DNA of 64,000 nucleotides from Pyrenopolyporus hunteri (Eukaryota > Ascomycota > Sordariomycetes > Xylariales > Hypoxylaceae), in the NCBI GenBank assembly GCA_902806595.1, contig CADCXC010000020.1, forward strand, positions 1-64,000, given 5' to 3'. The notes below the pieces were generated by a model. It was not told the DNA's origin and did no database searches. It was given only the letters and a program-made list of their open reading frames with translations. Position numbers and translations under genes: made by a program. Of this stretch, positions 41,501-56,500 are shown piece after piece. Within the stretch, counting starts at the first letter, position 1. Each line of letters starts with the position of its first letter.

Positions 41501-44500
41501 TCTAAGGTTGTTCTTTATCGTATAAAATCTGTAAAAGATTTAGTTCAATATGTAATACCTCATTTTGAAGAATATCCTTTGCTTACGCAAAAAAGAGCTG
41601 ATTTTTTGTTATTTAAACAAGTTATAAACTTAATGGTACGTAAAGAACATTTAATATTAAAAGGTCTTTTAGATATTGTTAGTATAAAAGCTTCTTTAAA
41701 TTTAGGGTTATCTGAAAATTTAAAAATAGCTTTTCCTAATGTTGTTCCAAAAGATAGACCAGAGGTTGAGATTAAAGAAGCTATACACCCTAACTGAATA
41801 GCTGGATTTGCAGATGGGGAATCTTGTTTTTTTGTGGAAAAAAGTTCTTCTAAAACACATAAATCAGGATTTCAAATACGTTTAAAATTTATTATAAGCC
41901 AAGATTATAGAGATTTAGTTTTAATGAACTTATTAAAAGATTATTTTAATTGTGGAGAGGTAAATGTAAATCCTAAAGGTATGAGTGCACTTATTTTCAG
42001 AAAATTTTCTGATATTAATACAATTATTATACCTTTTTTTGGAAAATACGCATTACATAGTTCTAAATATGCTGACTATCTTGATTTTTGTAAGGTAGCA
42101 AATATTATGGAAAGTAAAGCTCATTTAACTAAAGAAGGTCTAGAGGAAATTGACTTTATTAAATCAGGCATGAATAAGAATAGATCCTATCCACACTTAA
42201 AATAAAGTGATTTTCACTATTGTTATCTTTATTTTGTAGTTTATTTATTTAGTTTAGTTTTTTTAGTTTTTAATCTTTTTAGTAGGACGTATGTAGGTAA
42301 TTTATCTAGTTTAATTTAAATTATTGTACCCTGTAGTGAAAATCACTTTTGTAAAGAAAGACTTACCGTTAGCTCTGAAAATCAAGGAAGTTATTAACGG
42401 TGGTACACTAGAATATCCTAAAAATTCGGATTATTTGAATCTCTTATTTCAAGATGTTGTTTCAATACAAAAGATTGCTGTACTACTTAACGGGCGAATG
42501 AGAACACCTAAAATTGAAGCTTTGCATAGACTAATTGATTGATTTAATTCCAGACCTAATAATAATGTTAAACTATCTAAGTTAGAGTTGGATAGTAGTC
42601 CATTAAGTAATAATGCTTGATTAGCAGGATTTATTGAGTCCGATGGTAATTTTTATTGTGGATTTGATTTAAATTCTGACGGTATAGCAAAAACTGTGAA
42701 GTGCTATATGAGAGTTTCTCAAAAACAATCTTATAGGTTAAACAGTGAAATACCAGAGAACAAAAACACTAATCTTGACATAATGGAAAAAATAAGAGAA
42801 TTTCTTAATGTAAAGAATGTTACTGAAATTAAAAGAGTCAAAGAGAATTATGTAGAGTTAGCTTATGAAGTAAGAACTACTAAAAAAGAGTCTTGTGATT
42901 TTTTAATAAATTATTTAACAGAATACCCATTATTTAGTTCTAAACATCAAGATTTCTTAGATTGAAAAAAAGCGCATGAAATTAGAATATCCAAAAGTTA
43001 TAAATCTGTTGAAGGTACCTCAAAGTTAATCTCCCTAAAAAATAGCATGAACACTAAAAGAACTCAATTTAATTGAGATTCATTAAACAGATTTTACTGT
43101 TAAATGTAATCAGGGTTAGTAATAACGAGGCTGGCTTTTCTTTGAACAGGAATAAATCTCCTAGCTTTATAGAAAGGTAAGGTTAATATAATAAAAATTA
43201 GACAGGATGAACTTTATATCCTGCCAAGTGATTTAGGGCATCACTTATGTGGGAAAAGCTGCCAAACTCCGGAGACGCCCTAAAACTTTTGGTACCAAAC
43301 CTGGAATGAAAATTCGGAGGTGGAAATAGTAATGATTTTTATAAGGTAACAAGCCAAAAGATGAGTGAAAACGAAATGGGTAATCGCGGATCTAAATCAG
43401 TAATATGCAAAAGTATTACTGTAAAAGAGCAACGAGTAGACGGTAGCTACATAGATTCTAATTTGAGGTCAAAAAATACTCTAATGAATAATTCTATGTT
43501 AAGGTGTACTCTAACGGGCTTCGAAAGAAGTTATCAAGTCAAAGCCCTTTCTAGTATAACAAATAAACGGTTTTATTCTTCTAAAGAGGGAAATTCTAAT
43601 TTAAATCCTTGAGCAGTAGTAGGGTTTAGTGATGCTGAGAGTTCATTTATGGTTAGAGTTAGAAAAAATTCTAAGTATAAAACAGGATGACTTGTAGTGG
43701 CTATATTTTCTGTGGCTGTCGATAAAAAAGCTTTATTTTTATTAGAGTCTCTTAAAGCTTTTTTTGGAGGGTTAGGTAGTATAAAAAAGAGTGGTAATAG
43801 TACTTTTAGTTATAGAATAGAATCATCTGAACAAATTATCAAAATAATTTTACCTTTTTTTGATAAATATTCTTTAATTACTGAAAAATTAGGGGATTAT
43901 CTCTTATTTAAAAAAGTTCTAGAATTAATGAGTACTAAAGAACATTTGACACAAGGAGGATTAGAAAAAATAGTATCCCTGAAAGCTTCTATAAATAAAG
44001 GTCTATCAGAGGAATTACAAGCCGCTTTCCCACAATGTGTTCCTACACCTAGACCTGTGGTTAATAATAAAAGAATCCCTGATCCTGAATGATTAGCAGG
44101 ATTTGTTTCTGGAGATGGGAGTTTTAAATCTATTTTAAAAAAATCTGAATCAGTTAAAGTAGGATTTCAATCTCTTTTAGTATTTCAAATAACTCAGCAT
44201 GTTCGGGATGAAAAACTTATGAAAAGTTTTATTTCTTATTTAGGATGTGGTTTTATTGAAAAAGATTCTAGAGGTCCTTGATTATACTATACTGTAACTA
44301 ATTTTTCAGATATTAAAAGTAAAATCATACCTTTTTTCCATCAATATAAAATAATAGGTTCTAAACATTTAGACTTTATGGATTGATGTAAAATTGCATC
44401 ATTAATGCAGAATAAAAACCACTTAACCCTTGAAGGGTTAAATGAAATTATTGCTTTAAAAGCAGGTATGAATAAAGGAAGACTATCTTACACTCTTGAT

Positions 44501-47500
44501 TCTACTGCCCCCCACTCTCTGAATACAGATGATGATTAATTAAAATTTACTTTGATGATCTTAATTATTTTATCTTTAATTTGTTTTTGTCGCCGAAAGC
44601 GGTGAATAACCGTTTATTATTATACTTGATAAATTTGATAGCCGTGCCTTTATCGGGAGTACAAAGTCATAGTGGACCTAGTGTTGATTTAGCTATATTT
44701 GCCCTACATCTTTCAGGGGTTAGTTCCTTACTTGGAGCTATCAATTTCGGCTTGTGGTTGCCGCTATTATTAACCACATGAATAATTTATTATATTATTT
44801 ATATTGTTTACGATATTGTTTACTATATCACTGTTATCTCTTCTTTGCTGATTAATCATGAAAGTTTCACTATGCTAGTTAAATCCAATGATTCAGATAC
44901 AGAATCCAATGAATATAACGGTGGCGAACGCTTCGCAGAGAATGAAGATGCCTCCTCTGGAGAGAATGACGAAGAAAATGAGATAGATAATAAGAGCAAA
45001 AATGACAATGAAGAGAATGAATTAGAGCCTGAAGAAGATCCTAGAAAACCTGGGAAGAGTTCAGGAAAAAAGCAGGATTGGGGTCTTATTTTAGGAAGAA
45101 AGGGTAAAGATGTTTTTGTTCATCAATTAGCTAATACTCAAGTTAACAGTAACAAACCTGTAACTTTAAAGGTATTAAATGAAATATTAGCATATTCTAA
45201 TATTTTAGTGAGCGAAGATACTTTAAATTCCTTATTAGCTATACCTAGATTAGTCTTTTATGATTTACATAAACAAGAAACCTTGGATTTAATTTACGAG
45301 AAATTGGGAACACCGCACAGTAAAATCCAAGCTCAAGGTGTATATATTTTTACTTATTTAAGTACAGGTCAAAAATATGTGGGTTCATCCTCCCAATTAG
45401 CTTTTAGACTAAAAGGTTACTTGAATCAAACTCATAAAAGGACTGGAAAACTCTTATCTTTAATGAAAGAAGTAGGTTTATCTAAATTTAAATTAGAAGT
45501 AATATGCTTACCTTATTATCCTGAATTCAAATCAGAAATAATATTAGAGCAATACTTTTTACTAGATCCTTCCTTTAATTTAAATACTATAAGAGTTTCA
45601 AATAACCCTAGTGGATCTAATTCTAAAGCTTTATTTATGTATAATAGAGATCAATCGATACTTTATTACTATACTACACAACAAAAAGATTTTATCTCTA
45701 AACTTAATATAAGTCATTTTACATTTACTAAACACCTTACAAATGGTACTTATTACTTAGGTAAATATTTATTTACGAGAGAAAGTAATAATACTGCTAG
45801 AGAGTCTCATATGACTTTACCTGAAATAGCTTTAATGTTAGAAAGAGACAGAGTTAAATTTAATAAGGAAAAACCTGTTAATAGTTCAAGTAAAGCTATT
45901 GTATTAATAGACGTACAGAGTAAGGAGGAACTTTCATTTGAAAGTTTAGGACAATGTATTAATTTCTTAAAAAGTAAAGGATTTTCTGCTTCTCAAAAGA
46001 CTTTAGTAAAACGTTTAAATACAGATCTATCATATAAAGGTTATATTTGTAAAACTATAAATAAATAAATAAATATTAATATTTTTCTTTTTCGCGCTCC
46101 GCGCTTCGCGGCTACGCTACCCCTTGCCCCCCCTTCCGGGGGGGGGGGGCAGGGTGATGTATGTGAAGAGTTAATATTCAGGTTAATAATGTATTAACTA
46201 TAAAAAATGAGGTTGATATAAAATTAAAACTGTATGCTGGAAGGGCTTAGTGTTTATAAGTACTAAGAAGATAAATTCTAGTAAAAATCTTATAGGCTTA
46301 TGCATAATCAGCAGGAAACCAATCATCAAAGTATTTGCAATACTTTTGTGTAGTAGGATCCTCAGAGACTATACGTTTTACACCAGATCGAGCTTTCGAT
46401 TTGCTGAAGAGATAGTCCACAAAATTTATAACGTAATTTTATGGCTACGCATCCTATCCTAGGATTAGCCGATTAATGAGATTACTATTATTATATTGTG
46501 TCATAACTACTATAGCTAACATGAGAACCCCTGGTATAAAATTACATGAAAAACAGTAGTTTTCTGTTTATTGTGTACAAGAGCCAAACTCCGGGAAAGC
46601 CCTAAAGTTCTAGTAACCAAGGATGTATAGGAAACTTTATATCCAGCTTGATTAATGACCTAAGGTATGGTAATATCACTAGAAATGAGGGAATTAGTTC
46701 CTTAAATGGGTTATCGTGGATCTAAATCAGTAATTTTAGGGCTTCGGAAGAAGAGCTAAATCTTACTGTAAAAGAGCAACGAGCAGACGGCTCTTCAGAT
46801 ATACTATAATCTGTAAGGTGTGCTCTAGTCGCCGGGAAATCCGGTTCTATGGTGAAACAATCATGTAGTATTTTTAATTAAATTGGTATTTTATAAAATA
46901 TAAATTTACTATGTTGATATGCGGTCCTTTGAGTTTACGTATACCGTAGACGAGTAAGACGAAGTATACTACTAACACAAATAGTCTTAATCCTAATTTT
47001 ATCACAGGTTTTTGTGACGCTGAAGCTAGTTTCACATTAAATATTAATAAAGATCCAAGGTATGCTTCAGGTTGAAGTGTAAGATTAGTATTTAGTATTC
47101 ACTTGCACTCCAAAGATCTAGATAGTTTATACTTAATACAACGTTTCTTCAATGTTGGTTATGTTACTGTACATGGAGATTCAGCTATGTTTCAAGTTAT
47201 TAAACTAAGCGATTTAGTTTGTATTTTTGAGCATTTTAATAATTATCCTCTTAAAACTCAAAAGTATGCGGATTATTTATTATTTAAAAAAGCTTTTAAT
47301 ATTATAAGTAATAAACAACACCTTACTGAAATAGGGTTACATAAACTTATTGGCATAAGAGCTTCTATTAATAAAGGTTTACCTGAGAGATTGCAAATGG
47401 CTTTCCCTAATGTAATCGCAGAATTAAGACCTGAAGTTCCAAAAGCTGGTTTAAATCCGTACAGCTTAGATGATAAATATTGAGTAGCTGGGTTTGTTAG

Positions 47501-50500
47501 TGGAGAAGGTTGTTTTTTTATTAAAACAAGTAAATCTAAAACACACAAATTAGGTATAAGTGTAGCTTTAAATTTTTTTGTGGTTCAAAATATACGTGAT
47601 ACTTATTTATTAGAAAGCTTTGTGCAATTTTTTGGTTGTGGTTCTTTTTCTATTGTGGAAAAATCAGGTGTTGGTACATTTGTTGTGAGAAATTTTTCTC
47701 ATATGATAGATATCTTAATACCTTTTTTTGAACAGTATCCTATTTTAGGAGTAAAAGTTAAAGATTTTGAGGATTTTAAAGAGGCATCTCTTTTAATAAA
47801 ATCTAAATCACATTTAACTAAAGAAGGGTTAGAAAAAATTATCTTGATTAAATCAAGAATGAATTTTAAAAGATAAATTTGTAGATGTAGTGTAAAATTT
47901 TATACCTTAAAACTACCATTTGAATTTTTTAGTAATTTTATGATTACTATGAAACACAAAAATGGACAAGTGTTTGCGTGTTATAGGAATCGATAATAAC
48001 CTTGGATTAAAGTTTCCACATAATTTTACCGTGTTTTTAATAGTATGGTTATTTGTGGACGAAATTAGCCTTATTTGGATGAGCTGTGGTTATTACAGCT
48101 GTGTTATTATTACTATCTTTACCTGTATTAGCCGGTGGAATAACTATGGTGCTTACAGATCGTAATTTTAATACATCATTCTTTGAAACTGCTGGAGGAG
48201 GTGATCCTATTTTATTCCAACATCTTTTCTTAAGAAATATCTTAAATTATTCAATATTTATCTTGATTATTTCTTCTATGATTTTTTACAGATCACATTA
48301 TTTTTTATTTAAATCTAACTACAGCACTGTAACAGAAAATTTTAATTTCTCGAACTTTTATGATAAATTCTACTTACATTTACCTAATATTACGCCTCCT
48401 TCTCCTAAATTTTTAAGTTGATTTATAGGATTTACTGAAGGTGAAGGATCTTTTATTGTTAATAATAGAGGCGATCTTGTATTTGTTATTACACAAGGTA
48501 ATGTAGATATTAAAGTTTTAGAGTACATAAAAGAAACATTAGGGTTCGGTAAAGTAATTCCTCAATCAGCTAACACTAGTAGATATATTACACAAAATAA
48601 AAAGGAAATAGAATTAATTATTCATTTATTTAACGGTAATATTATTTTACCCAGTAGAAAAACTAAATTTAAAAGCTTTGTTAAAGGGTTTAATAATTGA
48701 GTAACTAAAGGTAGAATAATCTTAAATCCCGTAGAATTAATACATAGAGATATTCTACCTAGTTTAAATGATAGTTGATTAACTGGGTTTACAGATGCTG
48801 AAGGTTGTTTCACTTGTTCTATAGGAAAAGATAAAGGGTTTAGTTTTAATTTTAATATATCTCAAAAATGAGAAGAAAATATTGTAATATTACAACATTT
48901 GTGTGTTTTATTTAATGCAGGAATTGTATCTAAACATACTGCAGATAATGTAAATGAATATAGAATAGGAGGAATAAAAAATTGTCAAAATATATTCCCT
49001 TATTTTAATAGTCATCCATTATGTTCTAAAAAAGCTATTTCTTATAATCTATGAAAAGATATGCACACAGATTTGTTAAATAAACGTCATTTAGATCCTA
49101 TTAAAAGAATAGAAATGATAGAAAAATCCAGATTAATAAATAAATTTGATTAAGATATTAGGGAAAATAAGTTAAGGTTTAATGTACAAGTTATGAAGCT
49201 CTTAAGACAGATGTAAAAAGATATAAGATCTTAAGGTGCGAATATTAAAGAATAATATACCTTAAACTTAGTTAATGTAAAGTTATAACTATTTGCAACT
49301 CTTAAGTTCAATGTATATACTGTTAAGTATATGTTGTTGTTCATATTAATTATAAAAATAATAGGTTATAGTTAATATAAGGAAAAATAGTTTATATATT
49401 GGCGATGCTAGTGTTAACGGTCAATAAATTTTCTCGTTTAAAGACCGTCGGTTATTTAAGTAACCGCGACAGACTAGATTACTGGCAGGTATCTGAAATG
49501 ATGCTTAATGTATAGTCGGTTTCTCCTATATACTTTGTATAGTATATACACAAGCCCATAATTTTTGGTACCTGGATTTAATAAGAGAACATAATTATAT
49601 TAGTGGTAAGTTAAATTTGGAGAAATGGATTCTTTGGTCATCCTGAGGTAATACTTATAAGCCTCGTAATGTTGCTATATGCTGGAAAAGCTTCGATATC
49701 TAGTTTTAAATACTACATCTTTTTTGACACAGTAAAAAATTTAAAGCAATGAAGCCAATCAGCAGGTAACTCTTTTATATTAAAAAGTGGAACCTCAGAG
49801 ACTATACGCGACAACTCTGGAAATATAAAAAATATATCTATTCATGTACCTACACATTTAAAACCTTTAAATGATGAACAATTTGGACATTATTTAGCCG
49901 GTTTAATCGATGGTGATGGACATTTTAGTACTCAACAACAACTAGTTATTGTATTTAGTTCTCCTGATGTACAATTAGCTTATTATGTTAAAGAAATAAT
50001 TGGTTTTGGGCATGTAAAAAAAGTTGATAATAAAAATGCCTATTTGTATATTATATCAAATAAAGACGGAATACTTAAAGTATTAAACTTAATTAATGGT
50101 AAATTAAGAACTTTAAATAAATTCAATCAAGTTATTAATAACATATTAGCTCATTCAAAATATTCAGAACAAAATGTAAACTTTGAAATGAATAAATCTA
50201 ATGATTTTTGTAATCATTGAATTGCAGGATTTTCCGATGCGGATGCTAGTTTTCAAATAAAAATTGTCAATAGAGTTAATAAACCTAGACCTGAAATCAG
50301 ATTAAATTATCAAGTTGACCAAAAAGATAAAGAAGTACTGTTACTAATCAAGGACCTATTTGGTGGAAATTTGGGTTATAGAGAAAGTCAAGATTCTTAC
50401 TACTACGGATCTACAAGTTTCGGTTCAGCCAAAAAAGTAATAAATTATTTTGACACTTTTCACTTACAATCTAGAAAATACATTAATTATCTTAAATGAA

Positions 50501-53500
50501 GAAAAGCATACGTAATTATCCAAGGGAAAGATCATTTAACTGAATCAGGTATAGATAAAATTACAAAATTAAAAAACTCCATGAATAGAAATTCAGAATA
50601 AGATATAGTCCTAACAAAGACGCAAGTTTTTGAGTATTAATTTTAATGGATCATAATTAGACTATTAAATTAATCAAAGTAATTGTTATATATTAATCGT
50701 GCCTGCTTTTGGTATAATTAGTACAACTATTTCTGCTAATTCTAATAAATCAATATTCGGTTACATTAGTAGCTCTTTAATAAAACTCATTTTATTAACG
50801 CAACAAACTATATGCAGGAAAGTCAGTCTCTTTTTAGAGATATTATTAAGTACTCCCGTGAAATGACAATTTATATCATTAGTAAAAATCTTAGTAATCT
50901 ATGATAACCCGCAGATAACCAAAGCACGAAGTGAATACTTCAAACCTGGTATAAAAGAATTTATTGGGTTAAGCATGTTAGTAGGAATTTCAGAGGCCAT
51001 ACGTTTGTGATCGATTTTGTTTAATACTTTAAATTGTTTGTTTATGTTAATTAAAAACTTTGGTTTAGTAACTATAGTGTTAAATTATGTATCGTTTTAC
51101 ATGACAGCGTTACCGTTAAAAGAAAATGGTAGCTACTTATCCATAACTCCCTGTGGGAGTGAGGGGTGCTTCGCAGCAAAATTGGAAAAATCCGATAATC
51201 CTGAAACTAGCGAAGAAGATGAAAATAGTAATGATTCTTATCAGTATTTAGATAACCAAGAAGAAAATAACGAAAATGTAAAATTTTACGAATGGTTAGC
51301 CGGAGTTATTGACGGAGATGGCTGTTTTTTAGTATCTAAAAAAGGATACTGTAGTTTAGAGATTGTTACACAACTTAGAGATAAAAAGATTCTATATTTA
51401 ATAAAACAACAATTTGGTGGATCTGTTAAATTAATAAGTGGAAATAATCATTTAAGATATAGACTACATCATAAAAAAGGCCTATTAAATTTAATTAACA
51501 GGATTAACGGATTAATGCGAAACCCTGTAAGAATTTTACAATTAGGTAGAATTTGTGAAATTTATGAGATAGAATTAAAGGATCCTAGACCTTTAACTTA
51601 TCATAGTGGATGATTAGCGGGATTTTTTGATACTGACGGTAGTATATATTTTAATGAAATGTCAGGTCAAATATTTATAACAGCTGTTCAAAAAAATAGA
51701 TACATGTTAGAAGCTTTAGTTGAATTGTATGGAGGTACAATATACCCTATGGTTAAACAAGAGGCTTTTAAATGAACTTGTTATAGAAAAAAGGAAGTTT
51801 TGTCTTTGGTAAATGATTATTTTAAAGTTAATCCTTGTAGATCTGAGAAAATAATGAGAATTAGTATGGTAAATGATTTTTATAAACTTAGAAATCTTCA
51901 TGCTCATTCTGCTTCCGCTAACTCAGATTTAGGTAAAGCTTGAAAGTATTATACTATCAAATGAAATAGTTTCATGGACAAAGAGCTTTAAAGTATTATA
52001 GTTAATGTATCGATTAAGAGATGGTCCATTTTCATATGATTTATTAAAAATTACAAGTAACATATTATACAATTTTTAATATTCTCTCTACACAAAAAAC
52101 ATATTTTTATTGATAATTAGTTTAATTTATATAATTTTATATTATATAGGCATACTAAGTGATTATTTATAAGCAACCAGTAGAGTTCACTGTTTACGTT
52201 TTTTAAGTCCCAGCATCTAATGCAGTAACTTATAAAAGTATTTTGAAATAGGTTTAGCTATAATATATTATTAGTAGGGTGGGGACGGGGCAAGAACTAA
52301 GATATGAATATATGTGTGTAGAGAGCTAATATGTTCAAATATAATAATTAATTGTGTAATTATAGTAAAAATTTTTAATAAGTTTATGATTAGTACATAG
52401 GAATGGTCTACGCTATGATGTCTATAGGAATATTAGGATTTATTGTTTGAAGTCATGTAATGGCTTCACCTTATAGTGATATAAGGAATTTAATTAATCT
52501 CGCTATATGCTGGAACAGTTTAGTGCTAATTAACACCTTGAAAGGTAAAAGTTTAATTAGCTATACTCAATCGGCAGACAATATGTCCCTGAATTCCCTA
52601 GAGGATAGCAAACATAGCGTCTCAGAGACTACACGCGAGACATCTTTTATATTTTCCGCATTCCGTGCTTATTTTAATACATTATTTAAAAATAGTGATC
52701 ATTTAACTGATGACTGATTAACTTGGTTTATTGGTTTTGCAGAAGGAGATGGAGCTATCCAAACTTATTCAGAAGGTAAAAGAGTACGTTTTGTTCTTAC
52801 TCAAAAAGAAAGTGCTATACTTTATAATATACAACATAAATTAAACATTGGGGTTGTTAGACATTTTCCTCAAGGAAAAAGTGGAAAAAATAATGATTTT
52901 TACAGATGAATGGTTGATGACCCTTCACATATTTTACTTTTAGCTTTTTTATTTAATGGTAATTTAGCTCTTAATAATAGAATAAAACAGTTAGCTCTAT
53001 GAATTAATGCTTTAAATAGTCGTTTTGGTTCTGATACTATCAAATTAAACAATACTCCTGTTTCGATTACATTATATGATGCGTGGTTATCAGGATTTAC
53101 TGACGCTGAAGGATGTTTTAATGTATCTATTACAGCAAACACTAGATATACTTTAGGTTATGTTATTAAAATGCGTTATCTATTGGATCAAAAAGATAGT
53201 GTAATATTAAATAAAATATGTGAATTATTTGGATCTGGTAAAGTAACCTTAAGATCTGGAACTGACAAAGTTTATCGTTATACAGCTACAGGGTTTAAAC
53301 CTTTGAATGGTGTAATGTCGTACTTTAAATTATTTCCATTATATACTAAAAAAGCTATTTCTATTGAAAAATGATGTACTATACATAACCTAGTATCTAA
53401 TAAATTACATTTAACTGAAGAAGGGTTAGCTCAAGTAAGAATTCTGCAAAAACAAATTAATTTAAATAATAGTATGACAAATAAAACAGGAGCGGCATAA

Positions 53501-56500
53501 AGATGAAGATATAGTCCGACACTTCTTGTGAAAGAAGCATACAATTTTGTATGGGTAAATAAAAAAATATTTATTAACTGTTATGCATCACATGTACACA
53601 GTTGGTTTAGACGTGGATACAAGAGCTTACTTTACAGCTGCTACATTGATTATAGCTGTACCTACAGGAATTAAAATATTCTCATGGTTAGCTACATGTT
53701 ATGGAGGATCTATCAAATTAACACCTGCTATGTTGTTTGCATTAGGTTTTGTGTTCATGTTTACAATAGGAGGGTTAATAATCCACTTAGCTCTCCCTTT
53801 AAAGATCACTATATGCTGGGAACTTCTGACAATTATACTACTAGAATTTTCTTTAAATTCAGTAAAAATGTATAATTTTGAACAATCAGCAGGTAACCTG
53901 CAAAAAGATAATACTATCCTAGCAGGAACCTCAGAGACTACACGTGATCCTTGTAATGATATTACAAGAAGATATAGTCCGTGAAATAAAAATTCATCAA
54001 TTCATTTATCATTTTACAATTCTCCGCGGCTTCGCCGTGTTTTCTTGCTTGACCCTTGTCAGGGTCAAGCCAAGAAAACTTTATATAAAAAGAATAATTT
54101 TATTATTCGTCATTATTCTACTTCTTTTATAAAAGAAGACAACACTAAAGATTTAAAACCTATAGTGTTATATGAGAACTTTAAAGAAAATAGAGCTCAA
54201 ATTTTAAAGGAACAAAAAGATAAATCAGGTGTATATTGTTTAATAAATAAAATAAATGGTCATTCTTATGTAGGAAGTTCTATTTGTTTAGCTTCTAGAA
54301 TGAAAAATTATCTTAATAATACCTTTTTAAAAGGTAGACAAAATGTTAATATGCCGATTGTAAAAGCTTTATTAAAATATGGTCAATCTAATTTTACTTT
54401 ATTAATATTAGAACACGTAGAAGTTAAATCTTTAGTAATAAGAGAGGCTTGTTTTATAACATCGGTAGCTCCTTATTATAATGTATTAAAACAAGGTTAT
54501 TCTTCTTTAGGTTATAAACATACTGAAGAAACTAAAGAACTATTAGCGCAATTGGCTAAAAATAGAGTACATAGCGATATAACTAAAAGTTTAATAGCAA
54601 AAGCTTTAACCGGTGAAAATAATCCTTTTTATAATAAAAGTCATTCCATTGAAAGTAAGGTAAGAATGATAGAAGCTAATTCAGCTTACCCTGTTTATAT
54701 TTATAATTCATTTAAAGAATTGTTAGTTATTTTTCCTTCTGTTTTGACTTTAGCTAAATTAATTAAATCTAATCACCCTACAATAGTTAATTTTATAAAA
54801 GAACAAACTATATTTAGAGGAGAATGATACTTTACTAATTTACCTTATAATGTATCTGATACTCCCGTTATAGCTGATTGAACTTCTAAAGAATCTGATG
54901 AATTAATATCAAATATAAATAGTAACAGTCATATAAGAAAAGCAGTATTTGTATATGATATAAATAAAAAGTTTATATGTAAATATGACGGAGTAACAGA
55001 TGCACAAAGAGCTTTAAATATAAATCATAGTACTATAAGAAAATATGCTCAATTAAGTGCTGCATATGGCGATTATATATTTAGTTATGAAAGAATAAAG
55101 GATTAGTGGATTTTTATTCGTAAGTGGAGTTGTTTTAGCTAATGCTTCGCTTGATATTGCATTCCACGATACTTACTATGTAGTTGCTCAATTGGGCCTG
55201 AATAATTTTTCTTTTAATAATTATTTTGCAACTGACTATATGCTGGAAACTGTATTTTTTGTGTATTGTTTACTATTTATTAATACGTTTTATCTATATG
55301 AACTAGATGTTAGTAGGAATAATATTCTTTTAAATAGTGAAAATAATGATACTAGAATGGAGTTCATGTATACACAATCAGCAGAAAACTGTAAAGGATT
55401 CTCAGAGACTGCATGTCAGTTACCAGACATAGAAAATTACAAGTTTTGAAGTTGATTTGCAGGTATAATAGATGGTGATGGTCAATTTGATATTAGAATA
55501 GATCCTGTTAGTAATAAAAGAGTTCTTAAACAAATTAGGATTAAATTACATAATAGGGATATTAGAATATTAAGACGTATACAAGATTATTTACATATTG
55601 GTAGAATTAGAGTAGATAAAAATAAGCCTTATTCAAAGTATATAGTTTCTACTAAAGAAAATATGTTATATATTATGAATAATATAAATGGTTTAATAAG
55701 GCTTAAAGTAGATAGTTTTAAAGAGGCTTGTAGTCTATATAATCTAGAATACATAGAAGCTGATTATAATATAAAATCATGTGATGCATATTTTGCAGGT
55801 TTAGTTGATGCTGACGGAAGTATAGTGTTTAATTATGCACGTAATAGAATAGAATGTAACTTAGAATTTCAATACAATAAATATACATCCAAATTAAATT
55901 TGGATAATACTATATTATATTCTAGGCCTTCTGTTATCAAACGTAAAGGTAAAAAATCTTCGAAGTCGGGTGATTCTGAAAACTTCACATCTATTGCTTT
56001 TAAATTTCAAAACCCAGATAATATGCTATTTATTTATGATTATTTTATGCATAATAAATTATATTGTGATATGAAATTCTATAGAGTTACAAAAATTAAA
56101 CCTTTTGTATTAGTTAGGAAATATAAACTATTTCCTAAAAACAGTGTAGAACATAAAATTTATTCAAACTTTGTGATTGATTTTATTAAATATAATAATC
56201 CTTTGTGATACAAAGTTCCTTGTGTTAGTAATTATTTATTATATGCGGATTAATAGTATACTTATTTCTGGTAAAGGGACAGTCCGGGGGTTATATTAGT
56301 TCTTTTGCTAACACCTAATATATACTTTTATTTATATACATTTATAAATATTTACCGCATTTTCACTACGTTTTAAGTATGGGCGCCGTGTTTGCAATGT
56401 TTAGTGGCTGATATTATTGAGTTCCTAAGGTTTTTGGTTTGAATTATAACATGTTATTGTCTAAAGTACATTTTTGAATTTTATTCGTAGGGGTAAATCT

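Larger units (their letters stand above)
40672..43120 (+). other. Group I intron 5 of cox1 with a nested element
   Basis: Core at the 5' side: ACTGTATGCTGGAAACTCC (40711-40729), GGGTAATCAGCAGGAAACC, GGATCCTCAGAGACTATGCGTGAGA, GAAGATATAGTCCATG (to about 40895). The 3' end is not certain, because no clear exon follows before the next core near 43150. A degenerate exon-like GCTGGCTTTTCTTTGAACAG stands at 43127-43146. Confidence 0.6.
44747..46500 (+). other. Group I intron 7 of cox1
   Basis: Between ...ATCAATT and TCATAACTACTATAGC (LGAIN-F-ITTIANMR). Core about 46222-46440: ACTGTATGCTGGAAGGGC, CATAATCAGCAGGAAACC, GGATCCTCAGAGACTATACG, GAAGAGATAGTCCAC. A long GC cluster lies at 46095-46152, just after the ORF. 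Confidence 0.8.
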
